Positions 1 through 7,443 of a stretch of DNA of 19,966 nt are shown one piece after another. Position numbers and translations under genes: made by a program. Below the pieces are notes generated by a model, which was not told where the DNA came from, made no database searches, and saw nothing but the letters and a program-made list of their open reading frames with translations. Source of the stretch: Urbifossiella sp043733485 (GTDB lineage: Bacteria; Planctomycetota; Planctomycetia; Gemmatales; Gemmataceae); assembly GCA_043733485.1 (NCBI GenBank), contig JAYTGN010000003.1, positions 1 to 19,966 of the forward strand, read 5' to 3'. Numbering within the stretch: the first letter of the stretch is position 1; each line of letters begins with the position of its first letter.

Positions 1-28
1 TCGCCGGGTTGGAGATGCAACCCGGCGA
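1..28. terminator. Strong hairpin at the window edge, possible terminator for the minus-strand operon
   Basis: An 11-bp perfect inverted repeat, TCGCCGGGTTG (1-11) with CAACCCGGCGA (18-28), encloses a 6-base loop. It lies about 65 bases beyond the stop codon of the minus-strand gene ending at 93. A T-tract for minus-strand termination would fall before base 1 and cannot be seen. There is no T-tract on the plus side. A partial third copy of the arm (TCGCCGG) follows at about 36-42. Confidence 0.4.
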
Positions 29-92
29 CTCACGTCGCCGGTTCGCCAAAACCAAGGCTGTTCGCTGGTGAGATTGCAATTCTGACCGGCAG

Positions 93-371
93 CTAAATGC
101 CGACGGATTCGGCCGGCGGGTCGCGGAAAGTGCGGATCACCTTCTTGAGGTCCGCCAAGTCTTCGTCCGAGACGCCTTCGCGCCGGTGGTAGCGGCGTTC
201 GAGCGCATCGAGCAGCGTTTCCAGCATGTCGCGGGTGGCCGCCGTGTTTTGCTGCCAGTCCGTTCGCCGGCGGAAGCGCACCTTGAAGCGCCACTGCCTT
301 GCGAACTTCTCAGCGCACACGTAACGCTTCTCGCCCGTCTTCGGATCGGTGTCCGTCCACTCGATGCTCAT
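93..371 (-). CDS. Small basic protein of unknown function
   Basis: A 92-residue protein I do not recognise. It is soluble and highly charged, with an Arg-rich middle (FKVRFRRR, residues 28-35) and a helical Arg/Glu/Asp-rich second half. It has no signal peptide, membrane segment or cysteine cluster (one Cys at residue 19). The N-terminus (EWTDTDPKTGEKRYVCAEKF) could be a small beta-rich element, but no fold is assigned. It starts 24 bases after the HTTM gene stop on the same strand, so it is probably the last gene of that operon. A 7-bp dyad (380-400) lies between the two genes. No strong Shine-Dalgarno sequence precedes the ATG. It is judged real because it fits the gap, keeps the strand and ends before a hairpin. 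The longer open frame on the opposite strand overlaps the HTTM gene end. Confidence 0.6.
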   Translation of the reverse strand: MSIEWTDTDPKTGEKRYVCAEKFARQWRFKVRFRRRTDWQQNTAATRDMLETLLDALERRYHRREGVSDEDLADLKKVIRTFRDPPAESVGI

Positions 372-379
372 GGAATCAG

Positions 380-400
380 AATAGGAGAACGAGTCCTATT
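380..400. repeat. 7-bp perfect dyad across the HTTM stop codon
   Basis: AATAGGA (380-386), a 7-base spacer and TCCTATT (394-400) form an exact inverted repeat in the short gap between the HTTM gene and the downstream small gene. The HTTM stop codon (396-398) lies inside one arm. In the minus-strand RNA it could fold into a small hairpin carrying an AGGA, so it could affect reinitiation at the next start codon or mRNA stability. The function is inference. Confidence 0.45.
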
Positions 401-2261
401 TCGGAGTGTGAGCGCTCCCCGGTGCGAAGCGTCTCCCGATCATCGTTCCGAGTCCCGGAATCCAGAGGAGGAAGCTGAAGGCGTTCAGGAGCCGCAACTG
501 CGAAAAGAGCGTCGCGGCTGTCGGTGGCTCGGCCTTCTTCCCCGATTCGAAGTTCACCTGCCCATCGATATCGAATGCGGCCACGCGGGCGGCGGCTGCG
601 GCCGATTGCTCGTTGGTGGCATCGAAGCCATAGCCGAGCCGCGGTAGCTTCGGCAGGCCGCGCAAGCGGTCGCGAATCACCCCCGGCGGGAAGTACACGA
701 GCAGCATCGTCAGCATCAGCAGTTCGAACAGATTCAGCCCCATGAGCACGCCGATGCCAGCGTGGAGCATGACGGCCATCCAGAGCATGAACGGCCGCAT
801 CCGCGTCCAGACCAGGAACGGGAAGCTGATCTCGAGGCCCCACGTGAACCAGACGCCGAGCATCGTGATGCCGTAATAGACGGGCTTGATCGAAACCACC
901 CCCCGCACCATTTCTTCGAACCAGGCATACTTCATCAGGGTGAATTCGGGGTTGATCATCACGTCCCAAAAGGCGGTGCCGTTCCACCATCCCGGCCCCT
1001 TGAGCTTGGAGAGGCCCGCGGCGAGGTAGATGAAGCAGAAGTGAACCTGGATGAGGCGGATGCCGAAGTTCGCTCCCGCGGAGGCCGGTGCCCGGTCCAG
1101 AAAGGCTCGCGTCGGTTCGTCGAGAGTTCCCGTGCGGCGGAAGCTCGCTCGCGCGGCGCGGAAGCGGGCAATGAGCCGATCCACCGAGAGCGCCGCACCG
1201 CTGTTCCCGATCATCAAGTAGATGAGCAGGATGTTCATCATCGTGTCCATGCCGAACAGAATCTGGTTCGTGCGATGGATGTAGCCCAGGACGGCAATCC
1301 ACGTGAGGACCGACGTGACTCGCGTGCAGAACCCCACCGTGAAGAGCGCGATGATGAACAGCACGGTGCCGTGAACGAACGCCATCTCCGTGGGGTTCGT
1401 GACGTGGAACCAGACGGAGACGATCGGGTGCCCGCGGCGGTTCATCTTGCGGGAATCGTTGTTCCAATAGTCGAGGTACTCGATGAGCCGGGCTCGCTCG
1501 GCTTCGTCGTCGGGCAAGGTCGTCAGGAAGCCGACGAAAGCGATCCGGTGCGCCTGATCCATGTCCAGGAGGTGTGCAATCACGTACTGCGCGTCTTGCG
1601 GGCTCTTCGGCAGCACGGCTATCACCGCCCGAAGATCGGCGGCATTCTTCGCTCGCATATCCGGCGAGGCCAGAAGCAGCGCCTCGGGGAAGATCGGCTC
1701 GGACTTCGCATCGGCCGGCTGCTCGTCGCGGTATTCCAAACCCCCGCGATCGACGACGTACCACTGCTTGCCTTTCACGAGGCCCGTAGTCAGCATCAGT
1801 TCGCGCTGGTTCTCGCCGACGCCGTAGAGCCGCAGCGCGAGGTTGAGCGAGTTGCGACTCGTGTAGTGATTCTCTTCCTCCGAAATCCGCTTCAAGTAGT
1901 TCACCGAGCGGCTCCGTTCCCCGGCGGTGGCGGGAAGGTCGCGGATGAACTGGATCACGGCCTGACGGCGATGGGGGAAATCCGGGGCGCGAGTGAGCGC
2001 GTCCGCCGATTCATCCCAGTTCCAGAACGAGGTGATGTGCCAGGGGAATTCCTTGCGTTCGCGTTCGATGTACTCGGTGCCGTACCAGCCGAATTTGCCG
2101 AAGAATTCCTGCAAGTCCAGGCTGTAGGCCAGGTGCGTGTAGAACACGAGGATGCCGGTGACGATGCGGATGAACCCGAGCGTGGTCGGGTCGCCGGGAG
2201 CGAACCAGAACTCGCGCCAGCGCTGCAGGAACTTCCGGTCGTCGGGGGGCGTCATGCTCAT
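396..2261 (-). CDS. HTTM domain membrane protein (vitamin K-dependent gamma-carboxylase-like)
   Basis: A 621-residue multi-pass membrane protein. The HTTM signature is clear around residues 405-433 (HFCFIYLAAGLSKLKGPGWW, then NGTAFWD). Hydrophobic segments lie near 29-47, 293-312, 316-330, 340-356, 402-417, 462-482, 491-506, 510-525 and 592-606. HTTM proteins resemble vertebrate gamma-glutamyl carboxylase, but the bacterial members mostly have no proven reaction, so carboxylation should not be assumed. About 240 mostly polar residues (50-290) separate the first membrane helix from the rest, which I regard as a large soluble insertion. The start was placed at 2261, not at an in-frame ATG at 2381, because it forms an ATGA overlap with the upstream stop (2258-2260). 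The longer version would add 40 Arg-rich residues inside the upstream gene. It probably works with the co-translated upstream membrane protein. Confidence 0.85.
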   Translation of the reverse strand: MSMTPPDDRKFLQRWREFWFAPGDPTTLGFIRIVTGILVFYTHLAYSLDLQEFFGKFGWYGTEYIERERKEFPWHITSFWNWDESADALTRAPDFPHRRQAVIQFIRDLPATAGERSRSVNYLKRISEEENHYTSRNSLNLALRLYGVGENQRELMLTTGLVKGKQWYVVDRGGLEYRDEQPADAKSEPIFPEALLLASPDMRAKNAADLRAVIAVLPKSPQDAQYVIAHLLDMDQAHRIAFVGFLTTLPDDEAERARLIEYLDYWNNDSRKMNRRGHPIVSVWFHVTNPTEMAFVHGTVLFIIALFTVGFCTRVTSVLTWIAVLGYIHRTNQILFGMDTMMNILLIYLMIGNSGAALSVDRLIARFRAARASFRRTGTLDEPTRAFLDRAPASAGANFGIRLIQVHFCFIYLAAGLSKLKGPGWWNGTAFWDVMINPEFTLMKYAWFEEMVRGVVSIKPVYYGITMLGVWFTWGLEISFPFLVWTRMRPFMLWMAVMLHAGIGVLMGLNLFELLMLTMLLVYFPPGVIRDRLRGLPKLPRLGYGFDATNEQSAAAAARVAAFDIDGQVNFESGKKAEPPTAATLFSQLRLLNAFSFLLWIPGLGTMIGRRFAPGSAHTPK

Positions 2262-3547
2262 CGCAGCTTGCTCCAATCGAACTCGTGACCCGCGTGAATG
2301 GACATGAAGTCGATGTAATCTTTCTTCTTGGCGTCGCCGGGAACGCCCCCGCCCTGGCGCTCCAGGATCGGCACCAACCAATAGAGCATCTCGGCCTGCG
2401 GATCGAGCAGTTCCACTTTCAGTTTGTTCGGGTCGCTCGGATCCTTCGCAAACCCGAATTCACCGAGGAAGTACGGCCAGTACGTCGTGGGGTAGTACGG
2501 GTCGCCGGGCTTGTGGCCCGGATTCGAGACTCCGATGTAGGCTCCGACCGTGAGCGTGCGGTGCTCGATGCGGTAGATCTTGACGGTCGTCTTGGTGCGA
2601 TCCTTCTCCGGCAGGTCCATCAGAATGTGCTGCGCGTACGACGGCAGCAGATAGCGGCTCACTTGTTGATCCGGGAGCCGGTACTCGAGGTAGTCCGGCT
2701 CGTTGGGATGCATCGGGATGTAGGGATCGTTGCCGGGTATCGCCAGGCGATAGCGGCGAGTGCGAATCTCGCTCTTCTCGAAGCTCTCCGAGTTCATGAG
2801 GTCTGGGTAGGCGCGCGAAATCTGATCGGTGAGCGAGAGCCGGCGATAGTACGTCACGCCCAACGGATCCTTCACGTGCTCGGGCCGTCGCGGCGTGATC
2901 TGCCATTCCATGCGGTACTTCTTGCGCCGAATTCCGTCGGCACTCACTTCTTCACCGTCCTCGGTCTTCAGCAGGCAGACCATAATCGATGCGGGGCCGG
3001 GCTCCGGCGAGTAGAAGTGGTAGGCGTTTCGCAGGTAAACGAACTGCAAGTACGGCTCGTAGAGTCGGCGGTAAAGTTGATCGACCATCCACGGCGTCGG
3101 ACCCGGCGAGGTGGTGGCGAGCAAGATGCCGAAGAAGTGGAGCAAAATGAACGCGGAAATCAGGGCGAGTCGAACTCTCGGCGAAACAACGACGAGCGCG
3201 GCCCGCAAGAGCGCGACGCCCGTGAGAACCAGAAACAGAATCTGGAACGAATCCCAGTGGGCCGGCGTCCCGAAGACGCCGAGCAGGGCCGTCGCAGCAC
3301 CCAGGAGCCAGATTTTGGCGAGTTCCGGACGGAAGGAAATCGCCAGGCCCGACGCGATGGCACCGGCCAAGACGAGGAGGAGCCGCAGCGTGTGCAGGAT
3401 CGCGGGCGGGTCGCCGATCGCGGTGGCGACGAGCCCCAGTGCCGCCGCCGCCCCGCAAAGGCCCAAACCGATCAGTCCGACCTTTCGCGTCGTTTGCCAT
3501 TCGATGGGCGGAACGACATCGACGGCGGAAGGAGCGTCTCGATCCAT
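2258..3547 (-). CDS. Membrane protein of unknown function, partner of the HTTM protein
   Basis: Not a family I can name. From this start it has about 429 residues. Five hydrophobic helices occupy roughly residues 22-44, 50-71, 77-94, 101-121 and 128-146. A soluble domain of about 280 residues follows, opening with a notable motif, YLRNAYHFYSPEPGP (about 171-185), and rich in aromatic and charged residues. Its stop overlaps the HTTM start in ATGA, so the two are probably translated together and may form one complex. An in-frame ATG at 3574 would add MGCVPARFV. I prefer 3547 because MDRDAPSAVD reads as a more natural N-terminus, but neither start has a strong ribosome site. The C-terminal domain could face the periplasm or the cytoplasm; the sequence does not settle this. 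Confidence 0.75.
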   Translation of the reverse strand: MDRDAPSAVDVVPPIEWQTTRKVGLIGLGLCGAAAALGLVATAIGDPPAILHTLRLLLVLAGAIASGLAISFRPELAKIWLLGAATALLGVFGTPAHWDSFQILFLVLTGVALLRAALVVVSPRVRLALISAFILLHFFGILLATTSPGPTPWMVDQLYRRLYEPYLQFVYLRNAYHFYSPEPGPASIMVCLLKTEDGEEVSADGIRRKKYRMEWQITPRRPEHVKDPLGVTYYRRLSLTDQISRAYPDLMNSESFEKSEIRTRRYRLAIPGNDPYIPMHPNEPDYLEYRLPDQQVSRYLLPSYAQHILMDLPEKDRTKTTVKIYRIEHRTLTVGAYIGVSNPGHKPGDPYYPTTYWPYFLGEFGFAKDPSDPNKLKVELLDPQAEMLYWLVPILERQGGGVPGDAKKKDYIDFMSIHAGHEFDWSKLR

Positions 3548-3574
3548 GACGAATCTCGCAGGTACACAACCCAT

Positions 3575-3849
3575 GTTTCTTTACCATACCCGACCCGATG
3601 GAGCTGGGCCGGGTTTTGTCCGGTTGCCGAGCGGTCGACGGGTTCGGGCACGTGACGTGATTCGCGTGGCCGGAAGGCTCGTCGCATCCGAACCGAACGA
3701 CCCTGATCGTCGAAACCGGTTGCTCTCTGTGGGATTCAATGCGAACCGCGGGCGAATTGTTGGCGCGGCTCGTTGAGCTTCGAGAAGGGAGTAGTTCCGG
3801 TCGTTCCGTCTCAGCTCATCCCGCTTCGCCAAACTACGCAGTTTTACCG
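3575..3849. other. Intergenic region without a convincing gene
   Basis: This stretch separates the minus-strand membrane operon from the plus-strand Cys-rich gene. Short open frames exist on both strands (for example minus 3581-3832), but their products are Arg/Ser/Pro-rich, lack domains and look like frame shadows of GC-rich DNA. A TATGGT hexamer on the minus strand (3587-3582) could be the -10 element of the membrane operon. No matching -35 was seen. Confidence 0.4.
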
Positions 3850-3878
3850 TTGACTCACTCCGCGAATCGCCTTAAATT
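3850..3878 (+). promoter_or_regulatory. Sigma-70-type promoter for the Cys/Gly-rich gene
   Basis: TTGACT (3850-3855) and TAAATT (3873-3878) are separated by 17 bases. TTAAAT at 3872-3877 gives a 16-base alternative. The surrounding DNA is locally AT-rich compared with its neighbours. Transcription would start near 3885, giving a leader of about 90 bases before the ATG at 3978. Within that leader CTGAAA (3916-3921) and TTTCAG (3936-3941) can pair. Confidence 0.45.
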
Positions 3879-3977
3879 CCCTTCACAGTTTGCGAGGCTT
3901 GCCTAGCTTACCAAACTGAAATGCCCCAGAGATCGTTTCAGGGTGACGGTTCATCACACACGGGAGGTTCTACTACG

Positions 3978-4376
3978 ATGTACAGCATGGTGTTGATGGC
4001 TGCGATGCTCCCCTCCGGGGACACCGCCTCGTTCGGGAAGCACAAGGGCGGCTGCGATGGTGGCTGTTCGGGTGCGGTGGCGTCTTCGGGATGCAGCGGC
4101 AAGGCCAAGGGCGGGTTCCTCGGCCACAAGGACAAGGGCGGCTGCAACGGGAGTTCGAACGGCTGCAACGGCGGCGGCGGCTTCCTCGGCCTCCACAAGA
4201 GCAAGGGCAGCTGCCACGGCACGCCAGCCCCGGCCTGCGATCATTGCGGCGTACCCGCCGGATGCGTCGGCAGCGGTGGCTCGGTGGTTCCCCCACCGCC
4301 CGTCGTGATGCCGAAGCCGGAAGTGAAGCCGGAAGTGAAGCCCGAAGTGAAGCCGAAGCCCAAGACTGGCGACTGA
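3978..4376 (+). CDS. Small Cys/Gly/Lys-rich low-complexity protein, possibly exported
   Basis: A 132-residue protein with a short hydrophobic N-terminus (MYSMVLMAAM), then repeating KGGC / GGCxG / KGGFLG units with about a dozen cysteines, a PPPPVV linker and a C-terminal KPEV repeat. Small Cys- and Gly-rich low-complexity proteins of this style are frequent in Gemmata-like genomes and are usually thought to be envelope-associated; I know no assigned function. The start at 3978 was chosen over the in-frame ATG at 3921 because GGGAGG lies about 10 bases upstream. The N-terminus lacks a clear Ala-X-Ala cleavage site, so export is uncertain. The many cysteines could bind metal or form disulfides. 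The gene stands alone between its own promoter and a strong terminator. Confidence 0.75.
   Translation: MYSMVLMAAMLPSGDTASFGKHKGGCDGGCSGAVASSGCSGKAKGGFLGHKDKGGCNGSSNGCNGGGGFLGLHKSKGSCHGTPAPACDHCGVPAGCVGSGGSVVPPPPVVMPKPEVKPEVKPEVKPKPKTGD
4314..4349 (+). repeat. Three tandem 12-bp units coding KPEV
   Basis: Three in-frame copies of a 12-base unit (AAGCCGGAAGTG twice, then AAGCCCGAAGTG) encode Lys-Pro-Glu-Val three times, followed by a degenerate KPKPK. This is a short charged spacer likely to vary in copy number by slippage between strains. Confidence 0.8.
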
Positions 4377-4406
4377 GCCAGCGGACTCGGTAGCGATAAC
4401 CACACG

Positions 4407-4437
4407 CGGGAGGCCCCATCGGCCTCCCGTACTTTTT
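4407..4437 (+). terminator. Rho-independent terminator after the Cys/Gly-rich gene
   Basis: A perfect 9-bp stem, CGGGAGGCC (4407-4415) with GGCCTCCCG (4421-4429), encloses a 5-base loop and is followed by TACTTTTT. It sits 31 bases after the stop codon at 4376 and just before the next gene's -10 element, so it insulates the two transcripts. Confidence 0.85.
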
Positions 4438-4464
4438 GCGCCGCACCGAACCCAAACCTCGCCC

Positions 4465-4470
4465 TATACT
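4465..4470 (+). promoter_or_regulatory. TATACT -10 element, probable leaderless start of the DUF2617-like gene
   Basis: TATACT ends 6 bases before the ATG at 4477. Normal initiation about 7 bases downstream of a -10 element would begin at or next to the A of the ATG. No good -35 was found 16-18 bases upstream. No Shine-Dalgarno sequence lies before the start, which agrees with a leaderless message. Confidence 0.4.
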
Positions 4471-4476
4471 GCCCGT

Positions 4477-5022
4477 ATGGGCTTACTCCTGCTCCGGCCC
4501 CGAGTCGCGGAACTCGTCTTCCGCCTCTACGATCGGCCCCTCCATCCCGAACTCTTCGATACCGTCGCTTCCCGCAAAGTCGAGAAGTGCGGCTACCGCC
4601 TCGACGTCCACATCACCTCCACCGGCCACGTCCTCGAGTGGTCCCACGATTCCCAACGCCTCACGGAAGTGACCGCGACCTCCGAGCAACTCCTTCCTTC
4701 CCGCGGTAAGCGACTCGCCCATCGGTTCGGCGGCACCCGAGGCGGCCGCTGCGAACTCGCCGAAGGCCTCCGCTACCAGGTCAGTACGCAAGTCGAGACG
4801 CTGCCCGCCGAGCAGTTCGAACAAGTTCACGACGAGTTACTTCGGGAAGGCGAACGGAAGGGCTTGCTGTATCACTTTCGCCCGGAGAACCGCTTCCGGC
4901 TCACGCCGCTCGGCGTCGTGATCGTGGAGGCGTTGCCGAAGTGCCTCTCCATCTCGGCCTTTCACACGTTCCCGGACGAGTTCTCAGTGGTGAAGACGCA
5001 ATCGCTGATCGAACGCGTTTAG
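4477..5022 (+). CDS. DUF2617-like protein of unknown function
   Basis: A 181-residue soluble protein. The C-terminal segment with HTFPDEFSVVKTQS (about 162-175) matches my memory of DUF2617 proteins, where a His-x2-Pro element followed by a hydrophobic stretch and T-x-S closes the domain. The middle (YQVSTQVETLPAEQFEQ, about 108-124) also resembles that family. The N-terminus (RPRVAELVFRLYDRPLHPEL) is conserved-looking, and the overall length suits the family. The family has no known function. There is no signal peptide or membrane helix. The gene is monocistronic: a terminator precedes it and a separate -10-like element precedes the next gene. The start at 4477 is the first ATG and is probably leaderless. 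Confidence 0.75.
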   Translation: MGLLLLRPRVAELVFRLYDRPLHPELFDTVASRKVEKCGYRLDVHITSTGHVLEWSHDSQRLTEVTATSEQLLPSRGKRLAHRFGGTRGGRCELAEGLRYQVSTQVETLPAEQFEQVHDELLREGERKGLLYHFRPENRFRLTPLGVVIVEALPKCLSISAFHTFPDEFSVVKTQSLIERV

Positions 5023-5129
5023 TTCACGCCGCGGTCGAAGTCGGCGCGGGTTGCCAGGATTGGGGCACACGTTTTAGTAGAATATCGCCAACGGCACCAT
5101 CGGTTGCCTCAATTACAACGCGGGTCGCA

Positions 5130-5852
5130 ATGACCACCACGGCTCGGCTTCTGGGCAAACGCCCCCGAAGGACTTCGCCGTGGACCGCGACACTTTCGCT
5201 CGTCGCCGACCGCTTGGTGGAAGCGTACGGCGTTCCCGACTTGGGGAACTTCCGCGACCCCGTGAAAGAGATCTTCTACATCCTGCTCTCGGCTAAGACG
5301 ACGGATGCCCAATATCGTGCGACGCACCGAAACTTGTGGACCACTTTTCCGAAGCTCTCCGATCTTGCGAATGCTCCCGTGCGCGACATTCGCGCTTGCA
5401 TCAGGGCCGGTGGCCTGGCGGGAAAGCGCGCGCCGCAAATCCGAAAAACGGCTCGCGCCTTGATTGCGGCCGGCGGTAACCGCGTCGCGAAATTTATCAG
5501 GTCGCTCGACGAGCAAAGTGCGTTCGACTTCGTCCGCGGGCTACCGGGAATGGGTCCGAAATCGGCCTTGTGCGTCCTCATGTACAGTTTGAACGTCGAT
5601 GCCTTTCCCGTAGACGTAAACGTGCAGCGGATCGCCGAGCGAATGGGGACGATTCCGGCCGGATTGAAGCACTATCGAGCGCAGCGACTCCTCTCAGATT
5701 TGGTTCCTCAGGGAAGGTCGAAGGAATTGCACATTGGCATGGTAGTCCACGGACGTACAATTTGCTTGCCGCGAACTCCTCGATGCGGTTCGTGTTCTTT
5801 GGTCGATCTCTGCCGAAGGGGCCGAAAGGAAGCGTCGACGAATGGAAGCTAA
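5130..5852 (+). CDS. Endonuclease III-like HhH-GPD DNA glycosylase / AP lyase of the modification-restriction cassette
   Basis: A 240-residue protein with the full endonuclease III plan. It has a helical N-domain (AKTTDAQYRATHRNLW, 55-70), a helix-hairpin-helix LPGMGPK (138-144) with the lyase Lys at 144, the catalytic Asp at 162 in VDVNVQRIAERMG, and an iron-sulphur loop C212-x6-C219-x2-C222-x5-C228, exactly the Nth spacing. It should excise damaged or mismatched bases and nick the abasic site. The start at 5130 was chosen because upstream in-frame codons (from 4941) lie inside the preceding gene. Its last 11 bases overlap the methyltransferase start, so the two are co-translated. The context suggests correction of T:G mismatches from deaminated 5-methylcytosine, as with Mig.MthI beside M.MthTI. 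The specificity is inference. It could also be a general Nth that became linked to the cassette. Confidence 0.85.
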   Translation: MTTTARLLGKRPRRTSPWTATLSLVADRLVEAYGVPDLGNFRDPVKEIFYILLSAKTTDAQYRATHRNLWTTFPKLSDLANAPVRDIRACIRAGGLAGKRAPQIRKTARALIAAGGNRVAKFIRSLDEQSAFDFVRGLPGMGPKSALCVLMYSLNVDAFPVDVNVQRIAERMGTIPAGLKHYRAQRLLSDLVPQGRSKELHIGMVVHGRTICLPRTPRCGSCSLVDLCRRGRKEASTNGS

Positions 5853-7443
5853 ACGCCAGACGCGCGGGAGGCCGATCGCCATCGATCTCTTCTGCGGTGC
5901 GGGGGGGATGTCGGTCGGATTCGAGCAGGCTGGCTTCGACATCGCGCTCGCGGTCGACCGCGATGGATACCACTCTGCGACGCACGAGCGCAATTTCCCG
6001 TACGGTGCCACGCTTTGCCGCTCCATCTCCGACCTGACTTTGGAGCAGATTTACGGCTCTCTCGGTGGGATCCGAGAAGTCGATCTCGTATTTGGCGGCC
6101 CGCCGTGCCAGGGCTTTAGCACGATGGGGCAGCGAGACGCTCTCGACCCGCGCAATACTCTGGTCGGCCAGTTCGTTCGGATCATCCGCGAGGTTCGGCC
6201 GAAAGCGTTCGTGATGGAAAACGTGCCCGGCATGTTGGCAGGATCGACGCGTGCGATTCTCGACGATGCCCTGGCTCAATTCGAGTCGAGCGGCTATCGG
6301 ATCACCCGACCCGTCCGCGTACTCGACGCAAGTGCGTTCGGAGTGCCGCAGAAGCGCAAGCGTTTGATCGTGCTGGGAATTCGGAGCGATTGCGGAAGCG
6401 AGATCGTCTATCCGGGACCGCCGATTCAAGAGGCGCTCGACCCGCCGACGGTTTGGGAAGCGATTGCCGATCTGCCCAAAGTCGACGAGCGAGAGGAACT
6501 CTTCCGAGCGAACGACGCGCTCTACGATTGCGAGCCACTTTCGGACTACGCCCGCATCATGCGAGGTCGGGCGGTCAATGCAGGAGATTTTTCCCATCCA
6601 CGGGTTTGGGATTCCACGCGCTGCACGGGTTGCTTGCGCGTGAAGCACGCGCCGCATGCGATCGCCTTATACGCTGCGACTCCCAGCGGCACGATGGTCC
6701 CGAGCCACAAGTTGCCCAAGCTCGATCCGGCAGGCATCGCCCCCACCCTGCGTGCCGGTTCCGATTCGTCGCACGGTTCGTACACCGCTCCACGCCCGAT
6801 CCATCCGTTCAAGCCCAGATGCATTACCGTTCGGGAAGCGGCTCGCCTGCACGGATTCCCGGACTGGTTCGGATTCTATCCGCTCAAGTGGCACGGCTAC
6901 CGTCAGATTGGCAACGCCGTCTGCCCGCCCCTGGCACACGCGCTCGGTGCGGCAATTCTCCGCGCTCTACGCATCCGCCCCGTGAAACCGAAAAGAGCGA
7001 TCGAACTCGGGGACGAGTTCCACCTGCCGCCCGAACGCCCGAGGAGCCTCAAACGCATTCCGCAAATCTTGCACTTTCCACCCGTGATCGAGAAACTGTT
7101 CCTCGATCGTTTCGACGAGGCGAACGGCCGACTTACGGCACCGAAATTCAGTTTCATCGACGTGCAGAAGGCAATCGCCAGCACGGGTGTCGCTCTGACG
7201 TGGGTTCGCAGCGATACCTTCCTTGCGGAAATCGCACGCAGCCGAAACGTACTCCGCCTCCTCGCTCCCTGCCTGCGACGCGGCTTCACCATCCAGAAAC
7301 TCGGCGAAGGTAAAGCCATCGGCCAATTCGTGCCGCTCGGCCATCCCGATGGCCTCGAAATGAAGTCGCCTTCGAAGCAGTCGGTCGCAAAAATTCCTCG
7401 GAAGCCGGGAGTTGCAAGTGGCCAAAAAACCCTCTTCTCATGA
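5842..7443 (+). CDS. C5-cytosine DNA methyltransferase (Dcm family) with C-terminal extension
   Basis: A 533-residue enzyme that transfers a methyl group from S-adenosylmethionine to C5 of cytosine in a specific DNA site. All key motifs are present: I DLFCGAGG (15-22), IV GGPPCQGFS (85-93, nucleophile Cys89), VI ENV (126-128), VIII QKRKR (170-174), IX around 329-340 and X QIGNAVCPP (355-363). The target recognition region is about 215-300, including CTGC (261-264). The core ends near 378. About 150 further residues, with a block at 412-498, are not part of the usual fold and resemble the N-domain of the nuclease downstream. AAAGGA about a dozen bases before the ATG at 5842 can serve as the ribosome site. 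It overlaps the glycosylase gene by 11 bases and the nuclease gene by 26. The recognition site cannot be read from sequence. Confidence 0.93.
   Translation: MEAKRQTRGRPIAIDLFCGAGGMSVGFEQAGFDIALAVDRDGYHSATHERNFPYGATLCRSISDLTLEQIYGSLGGIREVDLVFGGPPCQGFSTMGQRDALDPRNTLVGQFVRIIREVRPKAFVMENVPGMLAGSTRAILDDALAQFESSGYRITRPVRVLDASAFGVPQKRKRLIVLGIRSDCGSEIVYPGPPIQEALDPPTVWEAIADLPKVDEREELFRANDALYDCEPLSDYARIMRGRAVNAGDFSHPRVWDSTRCTGCLRVKHAPHAIALYAATPSGTMVPSHKLPKLDPAGIAPTLRAGSDSSHGSYTAPRPIHPFKPRCITVREAARLHGFPDWFGFYPLKWHGYRQIGNAVCPPLAHALGAAILRALRIRPVKPKRAIELGDEFHLPPERPRSLKRIPQILHFPPVIEKLFLDRFDEANGRLTAPKFSFIDVQKAIASTGVALTWVRSDTFLAEIARSRNVLRLLAPCLRRGFTIQKLGEGKAIGQFVPLGHPDGLEMKSPSKQSVAKIPRKPGVASGQKTLFS

Noticed and set aside
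762..3655. Long plus-strand open frames (762-2288 and 2285-3655) opposite the HTTM operon
   Set aside because: Their products are rich in Arg, Glu and His with no domains, and they mirror the codon structure of the well-supported minus-strand genes. They are GC-driven antisense shadows.
3581..3832. Minus-strand 83-residue open frame upstream of the membrane operon
   Set aside because: It has Arg/Ser/Pro-rich composition, no ribosome site, no domain and overlaps the likely promoter region of the operon.
5051..5083. TTGCCA (5051-5056) and TAGAAT (5078-5083) as a promoter for the cassette
   Set aside because: The 21-base spacer is too long for a standard sigma-70 promoter. TAGAAT alone might work as a -10, but the evidence is too thin to list as a feature.
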